From an uncultured Campylobacter sp. (GTDB lineage Bacteria > Campylobacterota > Campylobacteria > Campylobacterales > Campylobacteraceae), in assembly GCF_905372745.1 (NCBI RefSeq), contig NZ_CAJPQR010000018.1, positions 1 to 39,461 on the forward strand: DNA of 39,461 bases, given 5' to 3'. Within the stretch, counting starts at the first letter, position 1, and the number at the start of each line of letters is the position of its first letter. The notes under the pieces were generated by a model, which was not told where the DNA came from, ran no database searches, and saw only the letters and a program-made list of their open reading frames with translations. The position numbers and the translations under genes were made by a program. Below are positions 24,293-32,562 of this stretch, piece after piece.

Positions 24293-24967
24293 TCACTCGT
24301 AAATTTCGCCCTTATAGCCGATGCCGCGTACCGTAGCTATCTTAAAGTCCGTGCAGCCTTCTAGCTTGCGGCGTAGTTTTTTTACGTGCGTATCGACCGC
24401 GCGCTCGTCGCTATCCGTGTCGTAGCCCCAGATTTCTTGCATGATTTCAAGACGAGTGAAAATTTTGCTAGGATTTGAGAGCAGTAAAAAGAGTAGATAA
24501 AACTCTTTTGGCGCGAGCTCCACGGCCTCGCCGCCGATTTTTAGGCTAAGGGCCGTATAGTCAAGCTCTGAGTTTTTAAACCTCAGCCGCTTGCCGCTAG
24601 CGATCTTAGCTCGGCGCAAAAGCGCGTTTATGCGTAAAATCAGCTCTTTTAAATTTACGGGCTTGCTCATGTAGTCGTCCGCCCCCGTGACAAAGCCCTT
24701 CTCCATGCCCTCCATGCCGCTTTTTGCCGTTATCATGAGCACCGGCAGCGACTCGTCTAGCAGCTTGATTTGTTTGGTTAGCTCGTATCCGCTAAGCCCT
24801 GGCATCATGATATCGGTGATCACAAGGTCGGCACGCTCGCTCTCTAGTAGCTTTATAGCCTGCTCTCCGTCAAAAGCCGCAAGCGGAGAAAAGCCTTCCT
24901 GAGCGAGCTTTAGGCAGATGATTTTATTTAAATTCTCGTCATCCTCGGCGACTAAAATTTTAAACAT
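24293..24967 (-). CDS. OmpR-family response regulator
   Basis: 224-aa response regulator. The receiver has E8/D9/D10, phospho-acceptor Asp52 (TDIMMPG), Thr80 and Lys102 (SKPVN). The C-terminal winged helix (about 128-222) contains LAPKEFYLLFLLLSNPSKIFTRLEIMQEIWGYD and DTHVKKLRRKLEG, ending in the usual RGIGYKGE. It leads the operon regulator / YD-like protein / kinase. Targets are unknown; the exported YD-like gene could be autoregulated with it. Confidence 0.95.
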   Translation of the reverse strand: MFKILVAEDDENLNKIICLKLAQEGFSPLAAFDGEQAIKLLESERADLVITDIMMPGLSGYELTKQIKLLDESLPVLMITAKSGMEGMEKGFVTGADDYMSKPVNLKELILRINALLRRAKIASGKRLRFKNSELDYTALSLKIGGEAVELAPKEFYLLFLLLSNPSKIFTRLEIMQEIWGYDTDSDERAVDTHVKKLRRKLEGCTDFKIATVRGIGYKGEIYE

Positions 24968-25058
24968 TTATTTTCCTTAAATTTGCCCCGAATTTAACGG
25001 GCAAGGCGATAAATTTTGTCCTATTTTATCAAATTTAACGAGAAATCGGCGGGTAAAT

Positions 25059-25658
25059 TTAGCGAAGCATCATCAAAATGCCGATGACGCAGATGATGGC
25101 GGCCGTAAAAATCTCCAAAAGTCGCAGGTGGGTTTGCAAAAATTTCTTTAGTATCGCTCCGCCCAGCGCATAGAGGCTAAGCGAGCAAAACTCGATAAAA
25201 ACGAGCATAACGGTGATAGAAAATATACGAGGCAAGCTAAAAGGATCGTTCGCGTCCAAAAAAGTCGGCAGCAAAGCCGATAGAAAAATCCACGCCTTAG
25301 GATTTGAGATGCAGACCACGGCGCCGTTTAAAAACATCTGCTTTTTGCTCGGTAGCTGCGTAACCTTCGTGATACTAAGCTGCCCCTTGCTAAAAAACAG
25401 CATAGCGCCAAGATATAGTAGATAAAGGCCTGCGATGATGTTTAAAACCTTAAACGCGAAGCTATAATGCGCCAAAACTGCGCCAACGCCAAGCATACAG
25501 CAAATACCTACGAAAGCCAGAGAGGCGAGCTGCCCCGCCATCATCGGTAGCGCACGCACGTAGCCTAGGCTCATGCCGATACTCATCGCGTAGGTCATGT
25601 TGATACCGGGCATCAGGCTGATCGGAAAAAATGTAACGATAAAAAGCAGGTAGTTCAT
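25059..25658 (-). CDS. LysE family amino-acid exporter
   Basis: 199 aa from the ATG at 25658 (MNYLLFIVTFFPISLMPG), preceded by AAGG; a longer frame to 25745 adds a non-hydrophobic, basic N-terminus and is unlikely. Six membrane helices, the family motif PGINMTYAMSIGMSLGYVRALPMMAG, and NGAVVCISNPKAWIF in the middle. LysE/RhtB members export amino acids such as lysine, homoserine or threonine; the substrate here is not predictable. It stands alone. Confidence 0.9.
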   Translation of the reverse strand: MNYLLFIVTFFPISLMPGINMTYAMSIGMSLGYVRALPMMAGQLASLAFVGICCMLGVGAVLAHYSFAFKVLNIIAGLYLLYLGAMLFFSKGQLSITKVTQLPSKKQMFLNGAVVCISNPKAWIFLSALLPTFLDANDPFSLPRIFSITVMLVFIEFCSLSLYALGGAILKKFLQTHLRLLEIFTAAIICVIGILMMLR

Positions 25659-25900
25659 AAAGCGCCTTAAATTTTGAAAAAATAGTAAATCAAATTTTAT
25701 AAATTTAAGATAAAAAACGGCGCGCGGGCGGCGGAAATTTAGCAAAATTTACTTCAGTCGTCGTTTTTGTTTTTATATCGCGGCGGAAATTTGATTTGTT
25801 ATGCGCGGGCGCGTAAATTTAGCGGATTTGTCTGCGGCATTTTGTTTGCGTTTTTTAGAACGGCGGAGTGCAAATTTAGCAAGTAAATCTCTAAGCGCAC

Positions 25901-25946
25901 AAATTTAAACCCGCAAATTTAAGTTTATATACGCGGGTTTAAATTT
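25901..25946. repeat. perfect 14-bp inverted repeat
   Basis: AAATTTAAACCCGC and GCGGGTTTAAATTT, 18 nt apart, in the 351-nt gene-free stretch 25659-26009. It could be a terminator for the DUF1877 gene, though neither side has a clear T tract. The rest of the stretch holds only AAATTT-rich sequence. Confidence 0.5.
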
Positions 25947-26009
25947 ACCCCGCAAAATAACTCCAAAGCCAACCGACCGTTTAGCGGGTTTTGCAGTAAA
26001 ATTTAGAAA

Positions 26010-26501
26010 TTACGCTATCACTATCAGCACGCCAAGGCCTTTGTCGGCGGCATTTTGATAAAAGTTCAAAAGCCCGATAAAATACTCTTTTAGCTCGGCT
26101 TTGATATCCTCAAATTCGCTCTCGTACTCCCATATCTCGGGGTAAGTGCCCGCCGCACCGAAGTCCGTAAAATTTACGTTTGCTAAAAGCGCGCCTATAT
26201 CGGTACTCTGCATCGCTTTAGCTACGGCTTTCACATCATCTGCGCCCACGTAAGATATCGCCTCGCCTCCCTCCTCGCCAGCCATGCCGCGTCCGAAAAT
26301 CGCCCAGCTAAGCGGATTTGGCGTCGCGAAAATCTCGCCCGCGCTCATCGCTTCAAACATATTTTTGCCAGTTAGCGTTTTATGCATCGCGTCCCACATT
26401 TTATCTAGGTCGTATTCGTCCAGCGCCCCGCTGTCGCCACCGTTTTTTATCGCCTCGATATCGCCCTGCGCATAGGCGTAATAGTGCGCGCTCATTCCCA
26501 T
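26010..26501 (-). CDS. DUF1877 (YfbM-like) family protein
   Basis: 163-aa cytoplasmic protein that begins MGMSAHYYAYAQGDIEAI and continues with DLDKMWDAMHKTLTG, NPLSWAIFGRG and ISYVGADDVKAVAKAM, the pattern of the YfbM/DUF1877 family. Its biochemical function is unknown. Length is complete. It lies between the LysE exporter and the asparaginase gene, with gaps of about 350 and 320 nt; no operon. Confidence 0.88.
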   Translation of the reverse strand: MGMSAHYYAYAQGDIEAIKNGGDSGALDEYDLDKMWDAMHKTLTGKNMFEAMSAGEIFATPNPLSWAIFGRGMAGEEGGEAISYVGADDVKAVAKAMQSTDIGALLANVNFTDFGAAGTYPEIWEYESEFEDIKAELKEYFIGLLNFYQNAADKGLGVLIVIA

Positions 26502-26824
26502 TTTCGCTCCTTAAATTAAAATAATCGATTATACCTAACGAAAGATAAAATTTACGCTTGCAAATCGCCGTTTAGCGCGTAAATTTTAAACGCAAATTTA
26601 AGATAAATTCGTCGCAGCAAAAGCCGCCGAAAAATGAAATTTATGAAAGAGACGGCGGACCGTAAATTTAGCAAATCCACCTTAATAAAAATAGAAATAA
26701 AGCGCAAGTATCGCGAGATGATTTTGAGAGTTGCGACGTAAAATTTTGGCGCAGATAGAACACATAGTTCATCGAGCCAAAATTTTACTAGCTCTTTCAA
26801 AAGCGCTCGCGAGACGCCGCGCGC

Positions 26825-27811
26825 CTAGTGAGTTAGGAAAAGCTCCTGGATATTAGCCTTATCCGTAGTCTGCGTAAGCGCAAGCATCAAAAGCACTCTG
26901 GCTTTTTGCGCATTTAGGTTGTCGCTGGCCAAAAAGCCGTATTTGCCGTCGTCCACCTCGCCGTTTAGCGTGGTCTCGCCGCTACCTACGCGCGAGCCTC
27001 GCACGACTACTACGCCGCCTTTAACCGCTTCGCCTAGAGCCTCAAGCGCGCTTGGGAATGGATTTCCGTTACCCATGCCGGCGTTTATGATGCCTTTAGC
27101 TCCGTTTTTGACGGCTAAATTTATAAAATCCGGGTTGTCGTTTGCGTGGCTGTAGATGATATCGACTCTTGGAAGCTCTTTGATCTTTGCGATATCAAAT
27201 GCCGAATTTACGGTGTGTTTGCGCGTAGGATTCATATAAAATTTGACGTTGCCGTAATACGCCGTGCCGATCTTGCCGCTGTTTGGAGATTTAAAGGTAT
27301 CGACCGCCGTCGTATCGCTTTTGGTTACTTCGCGCGCCGCGTGGATCTCGTCGTTCATCACGACCATTACGCCCTTGCCTGCGGCTTCTTGGCTTACCGC
27401 GACGTTTACGGCGTTAAAGATATTTAGAGGGCCGTCCGCGCTTAGCGAGCCGCTGTTTCTCATAGCACCCGTAAACACGATCGGCTTGTCGCTTTTGACG
27501 ACTAAATTTAAAAAATACGCCGTCTCCTCCATCGTGTCCGTTCCATGCGTGATGACGACGCCGTCGGCCTCGCCGCTAGTTAGCAGCTCGTTCACTCTGT
27601 TTGCGAGCTTTAGCCAAACTTCGTTGTTCATCTCCTGCGAGCCGATGTTTGAGATCTGCTCGCCTTTGATGGTCGCTATCTTGTTGATTTCAGGCACCGC
27701 TGCGATTAGTTTATCCACCGTAACGGTTCCTGAGGTATAGCTCGCATCAAGCGATCCGGGGCCGCTTCCCGCTACCGTGCCGCCCACTGCTAGTATAGTA
27801 ACTCTTTTCAT
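26825..27811 (-). CDS. L-asparaginase, type II-like
   Basis: 328-aa asparaginase that hydrolyses asparagine to aspartate and ammonia. The two active-site threonine regions are clear: AVGGTVAGSG with Thr12 and ITHGTDTMEETA with Thr91/Asp92. Tyr25, GSQEM and the catalytic Lys region (EVTKSDTTAVDTFKSPN) are also present. The protein starts MKRVTILAVGGT with no signal peptide, so this copy should be cytoplasmic, unlike the periplasmic form that some C. jejuni strains carry. It is 12 nt downstream of azlD and is possibly co-transcribed with the AzlCD exporter. Confidence 0.94.
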   Translation of the reverse strand: MKRVTILAVGGTVAGSGPGSLDASYTSGTVTVDKLIAAVPEINKIATIKGEQISNIGSQEMNNEVWLKLANRVNELLTSGEADGVVITHGTDTMEETAYFLNLVVKSDKPIVFTGAMRNSGSLSADGPLNIFNAVNVAVSQEAAGKGVMVVMNDEIHAAREVTKSDTTAVDTFKSPNSGKIGTAYYGNVKFYMNPTRKHTVNSAFDIAKIKELPRVDIIYSHANDNPDFINLAVKNGAKGIINAGMGNGNPFPSALEALGEAVKGGVVVVRGSRVGSGETTLNGEVDDGKYGFLASDNLNAQKARVLLMLALTQTTDKANIQELFLTH

Positions 27812-27822
27812 AAAACCTCCGT

Positions 27823-28161
27823 TTAGGCCGTAAGCCTGATTAGCGCCATATAAATACCCGTCGAAACCGCGATACTAAGCAGGGTATTTTTAAATTTCAG
27901 ATAAATTAAAACCGCGGTAAAAACGGCTGCCGCTTCGTTTAGTCCGTACGGATAAACGTCAAATTTAACGTCTCTTAGTCCGTAGCACACCAAGATAACC
28001 ATTATCATCAGCCCCATGCGTCGCTCCACGGCGCTAAGCCACGGGCTAGGCTTATAGTTTTTGATGACGTAAAACGGCGCAGCGCGCGTCAAAAAGGTCG
28101 CAAACGCGCTTAGCAAAACGGCGGCGAATATCATCCACTCGCTAGAACTCACGCTTATCAA
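27823..28161 (-). CDS. azlD: branched-chain amino acid exporter small subunit, AzlD family
   Basis: 112-aa protein with four hydrophobic helices, including FATFLTRAAPFYVI, RMGLMIMVILVCYGLRDV and AAAVFTAVLIYLKF, matching AzlD. It acts with AzlC to export branched-chain amino acids and analogues. Its start overlaps the azlC stop by 4 nt (ATGA). Confidence 0.92.
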   Translation of the reverse strand: MISVSSSEWMIFAAVLLSAFATFLTRAAPFYVIKNYKPSPWLSAVERRMGLMIMVILVCYGLRDVKFDVYPYGLNEAAAVFTAVLIYLKFKNTLLSIAVSTGIYMALIRLTA

Positions 28162-28820
28162 AGCTTATCCTTAAAAACTAAAATAAAAATAAAGCAAAGC
28201 GCCATCGAGCCTACCAGCATCGCTTTAGCGGGCATGAGCGCTACGCCGGCGACTCCAAACAGGCACGCCGCGCCTAGCACTTTATAATTTTTATCGTTTT
28301 TAAACATCTCCATCACGATAACGATAAAAAGCGCGGTTAAGCTAAACTCAAGCCCGCTCGTATCGACCTTTATCAGCCCGCCGGCTAGGCATCCGACCGC
28401 CGTTCCCGCCGCCCAGTAGAGCCACGAGATCAAATTTAAGCGCGTAAAAACATAACTGCGCTCCGCCGCGTCCGAGATCTTGAGCGCCTTAAATATCGCA
28501 AAGGTTTCGTCCGTGAGAGTCGCGATATTTAAAAGGCGGTATTTTAGGTCTTTGTACTCTTTTAAAAGCGCCAGCCCGTAAAAAGTATGGCGTAAATTTA
28601 CAAGGTAGCTCACGATAAAAACTTCCAAAAGCCCCGTACCCGCGCTAAAAAGCGAAAGCATCATAAACTGCGCCGCGCCGCCGTATGCTAGCGTGCTAAG
28701 AGCGATGGCGATAAACGCGCTAACGCCCATGCTTTTAGCCAGTATCCCAAAAGCGACGCCGAGGGGAAAATAGCCCATAAATATCGGAACGCTGAGCTTA
28801 AAAACGTAACTAAAATGCAA
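28158..28820 (-). CDS. azlC: branched-chain amino acid exporter large subunit, AzlC family
   Basis: 220-aa inner-membrane protein with AzlC signatures: FMGYFPLGVAFGILAKSMG, YGGAAQFMMLSLF, SYLVNLRHTFYGLALL and LTDETFAIFK. It starts at TTG with AAGGA about 8 nt upstream; no ATG fits. It forms a complete pair with azlD. The promoter lies in the 130-nt divergent region shared with the duplicated membrane gene at 28951. Confidence 0.93.
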   Translation of the reverse strand: MHFSYVFKLSVPIFMGYFPLGVAFGILAKSMGVSAFIAIALSTLAYGGAAQFMMLSLFSAGTGLLEVFIVSYLVNLRHTFYGLALLKEYKDLKYRLLNIATLTDETFAIFKALKISDAAERSYVFTRLNLISWLYWAAGTAVGCLAGGLIKVDTSGLEFSLTALFIVIVMEMFKNDKNYKVLGAACLFGVAGVALMPAKAMLVGSMALCFIFILVFKDKL

Positions 28821-28912
28821 AAATTTTCCTTAATAAAAGCGCGATGATAGCTAAAAATTTAAAAAAATTGGATAAAGGTGAACGAATCGCTATACTAAAT
28901 TCGATGTATTTG

Positions 28913-28918
28913 CTATAA
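28913..28918 (+). promoter_or_regulatory. -10 box for the duplicated membrane gene
   Basis: TATAAT 33 nt ahead of the GTG start, preceded by T-rich sequence. Confidence 0.6.
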
Positions 28919-28950
28919 TTCCTAGAATTGAGTGCTTGAAGGAGCAAATC

Positions 28951-29880
28951 GTGAATACAAAAACTCAAACTGATACAAAAGAGTTGGACGAGAAATTTGC
29001 TGCTATCCCCGAGGACCTAAAAAGACGGTATGATAGACATAGATTTATCAGGCGCGCGGTGATGCTATTTTTGGCATTTTTACCTATCATTTTGACGTTT
29101 TCATCGCTTATTCCGCTGATTTCTACGCGGTTTGATGAATATATCAATGACAATGTATCCGAAACCGTTTTATTTTTTGCTGTTATGATTTTGTCGGTTG
29201 GTTTAACTGCTTTTTATTTAAAGCTCGACTCAGTCAAAAAATACAGTATTTTTTTCGTAAAAAATCAAGACGTTAGCCTAGCGGTTTTTACTTTTGAAAA
29301 TATAGCTAGTCTGATCTTAATTCTATTTCCAGTTTTACTGTTTGTATCCTCAGCAATGGGAGGCTCTCAGGACGAGTTAAACGGCGCGGGCACTTTATAC
29401 GGAGTCTTCATAGCTCCGATTTGTATCTTGGTTTTTCTATTGTGCTATGCTTGCAACAATGGTTTGACGTTTTCATCGCTTATTCCGCTGATTTCTACGC
29501 GGTTTGATGAATATATCAATGACAATGTATCCGAAACCGTTTTATTTTTTGCTGTTATGATTTTGTCGGTTGGTTTAACTGCTTTTTATTTAAAGCTCGA
29601 CTCAGTCAAAAAATACAGTATTTTTTTCGTAAAAAATCAAGACGTTAGCCTAGCGGTTTTTACTTTTGAAAATATAGCTAGTCTGATCTTAATTCTATTT
29701 CCAGTTTTACTGTTTGTATCCTCAGCAATGGGAGGCTCTCAGGACGAGTTAAACGGCGCGGGCACTTTATACGGAGTCTTCATAGCTCCGATTTGTATCT
29801 TGGTTTTTCTATTGTGCTATGCTTGCAACAAGGGTCAGTATATACCAAAAAGCAAAACCGACGACTCACAAACGGCATGA
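28951..29880 (+). CDS. membrane protein with an in-frame internal tandem duplication
   Basis: 309 aa from the GTG with GAAGGAG upstream (a TTG at 28936 lies within that site and is unlikely). A short cytoplasmic N-terminus (about 1-30) is followed by hydrophobic helices, and the block LTFSSLIPLISTRFDEYIND ... LLCYACN occurs twice in succession, 124 aa each. Without the duplication the protein would be about 185 aa with four membrane helices. I do not recognise the family. The copies are identical at nucleotide level except at the junction, so the event is very recent, or an assembly error. Confidence 0.8.
   Translation: MNTKTQTDTKELDEKFAAIPEDLKRRYDRHRFIRRAVMLFLAFLPIILTFSSLIPLISTRFDEYINDNVSETVLFFAVMILSVGLTAFYLKLDSVKKYSIFFVKNQDVSLAVFTFENIASLILILFPVLLFVSSAMGGSQDELNGAGTLYGVFIAPICILVFLLCYACNNGLTFSSLIPLISTRFDEYINDNVSETVLFFAVMILSVGLTAFYLKLDSVKKYSIFFVKNQDVSLAVFTFENIASLILILFPVLLFVSSAMGGSQDELNGAGTLYGVFIAPICILVFLLCYACNKGQYIPKSKTDDSQTA
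29091..29834 (+). repeat. tandem direct repeat, 2 x 372 bp
   Basis: Positions 29091-29459 and 29463-29831 read as identical 369-bp copies; the 3-nt joins are TGG after copy 1 and GGG after copy 2. The period of 372 is a multiple of three, so the frame stays open. Confidence 0.92.
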
Positions 29881-29982
29881 AATTTAGCCAAGCCAAAGAC
29901 TAAGGTAACTAAAAGCAATCTAGACGCAAAATTTTACTTAAAACAAATTTGACCCGCACCGACATGAAGTAAATCAAATTTA

Positions 29983-30258
29983 AAGGCATGCGAGATTGAA
30001 AGCCCTGTTAGCTGTGCATCTCTCAGGGAATTTTATAGAAACAGTTTCGGCGTGAAATAAAACTACAAAAAGACTGCGAAGATTTTCACCAAGGCTTGCT
30101 AGGCGAACTACACAAACGGCTACTACAATCTCAGTGTTCTATACGCAGAAGGCCAAGGCGTAATCAAAGATAAACAAGTGGCCAAGAAGTATTTCGGTAA
30201 GGCTTGCGATATGGGCTTAAAACAAGGTTGCGATAATCACAAAATCCTAAGCAAATAA
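29983..30258 (+). pseudogene. Sel1-repeat (SLR/Hcp-like) gene remnant
   Basis: One frame reads KACEIESPVSCASLREFYRN, then SFGVK-stop-NYKKTAKIFTKAC-stop-ANYTNGYYNLSVLYAEGQGV and KDKQVAKKYFGKACDMGLKQGC, ending in a natural stop at 30256. These are Sel1-like repeats with the alternating Cys of Hcp proteins, which are secreted and common in Campylobacterota. Two in-frame stops (TAA 30058-30060, probably from CAA; TAG 30100-30102, probably from GAG) and no start make it a pseudogene. No signal peptide region survives in 29881-29982. Confidence 0.8.
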
Positions 30259-30260
30259 AG

Positions 30261-30278
30261 AGCCGTTAAAAAACGGCT
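30261..30278 (+). terminator. short hairpin after the Sel1 remnant
   Basis: AGCCGTT and AACGGCT, 4-nt loop, immediately after the remnant's stop codon; the following AAAATTT is a poor U tract. Consistent with the former terminator of the Sel1 gene. Confidence 0.4.
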
Positions 30279-30317
30279 AAAATTTAACTCAAATTTGGCC
30301 GTTTTGATTAATTAAAT

Positions 30318-30372
30318 TTAAAAAGCCGCCTACTCCGTCAAATTTGCAAAGCAAATCTCTGACTAGGCGGCT
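30318..30372 (-). terminator. Rho-independent terminator of flgG
   Basis: On the minus strand AGCCGCCTA pairs with TAGGCGGCT around an inner ATTTGC/GCAAAT stem and is followed by TTTTTAAATTT. It lies 20 nt past the flgG stop. Confidence 0.82.
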
Positions 30373-30391
30373 AAATTTAGCCTATTTTAGG

Positions 30392-31180
30392 CTATCTCTT
30401 TAGGCTATTTACGATAGAGAGCATATCATCACTCGTCGTGATCGCCTTTGAGTTTGCTTCGTACGCGCGCTGACCGGTGATGAGGTCGGTCATCTCCTCT
30501 ACCAGTTGCACGTTACTCATCTCGACAAACCCCTGCCTGATCGTACCCAGACCGTCCTGACCCGCCGTACCGACTACGACCTCGCCGCTAGATCCCGTAG
30601 GCAGATAGAGGTTGTCGCCCATAGAGTGCAGGCCTGCTGGGTTGATAAAATTTGCTAGCTCAATGCGGCCCACCTGCGTCATCTCGGTGTTGCCAGGCTG
30701 TAGTACGGAGACGGTGCCGTCGGTGCCGACTGAAACCTGCGTGGCGTCGGCCGGGATAGTCATCTGAGGCTGGAGCACGTAGCCGTCGGAGTTTACGATC
30801 GTGCCTTCGCTATCTAGCTTAAAAGCGCCGTTTCTAGTATACGCCGTCGTGCCGTCTGGAAGCTGCACCTGGAAAAAGCCGTTACCAGCGATAACCATAT
30901 CGAGGTTGTTGCTCGTTTCTTTAAAATAGCCTTGCGAAAATATCTTCGTTATCGCCGTTGGACGCGCACCTAGACCCACCTCGATACCGGTGGGGCTTTT
31001 CGTCGTGGCGCTGGTTGCCGTACCCGCATACTCCATGACCTGATACATCAGATCGGCAAATTCGGCGCGGTTTTTCTTATAGCCGATAGTGTTTACGTTT
31101 GCGATGTTATGCGACGTAACGTCGATCTGTGTTTGCTGGGCAATCATGCCGGTGGCGGCGGAGTAAATAGACCTCATCAT
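30392..31180 (-). CDS. flgG: flagellar distal rod protein FlgG
   Basis: 262 aa from the ATG at 31180, with AAAGGAAAA upstream; the open frame extends 41 codons further but that part is not FlgG-like. It begins MMRSIYSAATGMIAQQTQIDVTSHNIANVNTIGYKK, the rod/hook N-terminal motif, and ends in VQLVEEMTDLITGQRAYEANSKAI, the matching C-terminal helix that forms the rod core. It builds the distal rod of the flagellar basal body. It lies downstream of flgF on the same strand, separated by 569 nt that contain a sigma-54 promoter and a small reading frame. Confidence 0.96.
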   Translation of the reverse strand: MMRSIYSAATGMIAQQTQIDVTSHNIANVNTIGYKKNRAEFADLMYQVMEYAGTATSATTKSPTGIEVGLGARPTAITKIFSQGYFKETSNNLDMVIAGNGFFQVQLPDGTTAYTRNGAFKLDSEGTIVNSDGYVLQPQMTIPADATQVSVGTDGTVSVLQPGNTEMTQVGRIELANFINPAGLHSMGDNLYLPTGSSGEVVVGTAGQDGLGTIRQGFVEMSNVQLVEEMTDLITGQRAYEANSKAITTSDDMLSIVNSLKR

Positions 31181-31197
31181 TTTCGTGTTTTCCTTTC

Positions 31198-31362
31198 TTA
31201 GCGCGTTGTATCTTGAGCGTATACTTCGTTGATTTTTTCCTCGGCTTCGGTTACGTATCGCATATACGCGCCCTCGCCTCGCAAAAAACTGCCTAGTCTG
31301 CATTTCAAGCTACTGCCGCTTATCTTTATGTATCTAATAAACGGCTCATCGCTTTTTACCAT
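31198..31362 (-). CDS. possible 54-aa protein upstream of flgG
   Basis: Open frame of 55 codons between the sigma-54 promoter and flgG: MVKSDEPFIRYIKISGSSLK, then CRLGSFLRGEGAYMRYVTEA, then EEKINEVYAQDTTR. Composition looks like a real soluble protein (Glu/Lys-rich helix at the end) and codon choice (AGC, GGC, GAG) resembles the neighbours. It stops 17 nt before flgG. The ribosome binding site is weak (TTTGGAA, 11 nt away) and I recognise no family, so it may be chance in a long leader. Confidence 0.35.
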   Translation of the reverse strand: MVKSDEPFIRYIKISGSSLKCRLGSFLRGEGAYMRYVTEAEEKINEVYAQDTTR

Positions 31363-31493
31363 TGCAAAATATATTCCAAATTTGCAGTCTTAAATTTTAC
31401 GCTTTTGCATAAAACGTCGCCGACTGTTTTTATGCCTGGCGAACGTCTAAAATTTACAAATTCGGCGCGATTTCTCGCATTTATTGGGTATTT

Positions 31494-31510
31494 AGCAAAA
31501 GGCGTTCCAA
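31494..31510 (-). promoter_or_regulatory. sigma-54 (RpoN) promoter, flgG
   Basis: Minus-strand TTGGAACGCCTTTTGCT has the invariant GG and GC exactly 10 nt apart and matches the Campylobacter RpoN consensus TTGGAAC-N5-TTGCT throughout. It predicts a start near 31483, giving a leader of about 300 nt before flgG. Confidence 0.85.
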
Positions 31511-31749
31511 ATTTGCAAATTTTGGGAAATTTGAAAATATTTTGGCGGAAGTATTTTGAATTTATATTAGCGACAGGGGTTTTAATGTATAGCGATTTAT
31601 GTTTATTAAAATTTAAAAACCTTAGCGGAAATATCTTTGAGCGGATTTGCGAGTTGTGCAAATTTTTACGAGCAAGACTAGGCACGTAGCCTGTCGCCGC
31701 GAGTAAAAATTAAATCTCTCGCAAATACGTCAAAGAGATAACGCTAAAT

Positions 31750-32562
31750 TTAAACTTTCGTGTTAGCGAGCTTGCTTATAGCTTCCTGATTTAGATCATC
31801 CATATGGCTCGTCATCACCTTTTGATACATCTCGACGAAGCGCTGCGTCTCGATGAGTCCGACCATCTCGGTTACGGCGTTTACGTTGGAAATTTGGGTG
31901 TATTTCCACGCGACCGCGTCTATCTCGCCGCCCACGTCTTCAAGCTCCTTTAAATTCGGCAAAACGTAGAGATTATCGCCCTCTTTGGTTAGATTTCGTA
32001 TCTCTTTTGACTGCGCGATATAAAGTCTAGCTAACGGCTCCTCGTTTGAGTAGAGATTGCCGTTTTTATCGGCGGAAAAGCGCTCGCCCTGCGGGATTTG
32101 GATGCCTTGAAAATTATTCGTAAAATAATCGCTCGGCAGCACCTTGTAACCCTCTTTAGTTACCAAAAATCCGTCCTCGTCGAGATTAAACGAGCCGTTT
32201 TTGGTTAGGCGCACGTCGCCAGGTTTCACCTCGACTAGGAAAAACAAATCCTCTCGCTTCATCGCAAAGTCAAGGTCGTTGTTTGAAAATTTAAGCCCGC
32301 CCTGGCTAAAATCCACGTATTGCTCCGAAATTTGCGGCACTCTGTCGATAGTTCTGTTTAGAAATTTAGCCGCGTCTTTCGTATGATTTTCTATCGGTAA
32401 CTCATCGCGATACTCTTTAAAAATCCTCTCAAAATCCCCCACTACGACGTCGTCGCGTTTAAAACCGATCGTGTTTATGTTTGCTAGGTTGTTTGCGATG
32501 ACGTCCAGGCGGTTAAACTGCGTCACCATGGCGCCGGTTGCTTGGTAGTAGCCGTTGTTCAT
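31750..32562 (-). CDS. flgF: flagellar proximal/distal rod protein FlgF (FlgG2)
   Basis: 270-aa rod protein of the FlgE/F/G family. It begins MNNGYYQATGAMVTQFNRLDVIANNLANINTIGFKR and ends VNAVTEMVGLIETQRFVEMYQKVMTSHMD, the paired helices that polymerise into the rod. The middle part (about 80-190) is the FlgF-type beta domain (KNGSFNLDEDGFLVTKEGYKVL). Campylobacter annotations often call it FlgG2. It is expressed with class 2 flagellar genes, as the RpoN promoter 200 nt upstream shows. Confidence 0.93.
   Translation of the reverse strand: MNNGYYQATGAMVTQFNRLDVIANNLANINTIGFKRDDVVVGDFERIFKEYRDELPIENHTKDAAKFLNRTIDRVPQISEQYVDFSQGGLKFSNNDLDFAMKREDLFFLVEVKPGDVRLTKNGSFNLDEDGFLVTKEGYKVLPSDYFTNNFQGIQIPQGERFSADKNGNLYSNEEPLARLYIAQSKEIRNLTKEGDNLYVLPNLKELEDVGGEIDAVAWKYTQISNVNAVTEMVGLIETQRFVEMYQKVMTSHMDDLNQEAISKLANTKV

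Noticed and set aside
26552..26800. 82-aa minus-strand frame downstream of asparaginase
   Set aside because: TTG start, no ribosome binding site, repeated AAATTT-derived residues (KFAFKIYAL). Most likely non-coding.
31181..31303. 41-codon upstream extension of flgG
   Set aside because: FlgG proteins start at MMRS; the extension is basic and unlike any rod protein, and the ribosome binding site stands just ahead of the internal ATG.
31356..31689. Two overlapping antisense frames (109 aa minus, 94 aa plus) between flgF and flgG
   Set aside because: Both cross the sigma-54 promoter, are built from AT-rich triplets and lack initiation signals.
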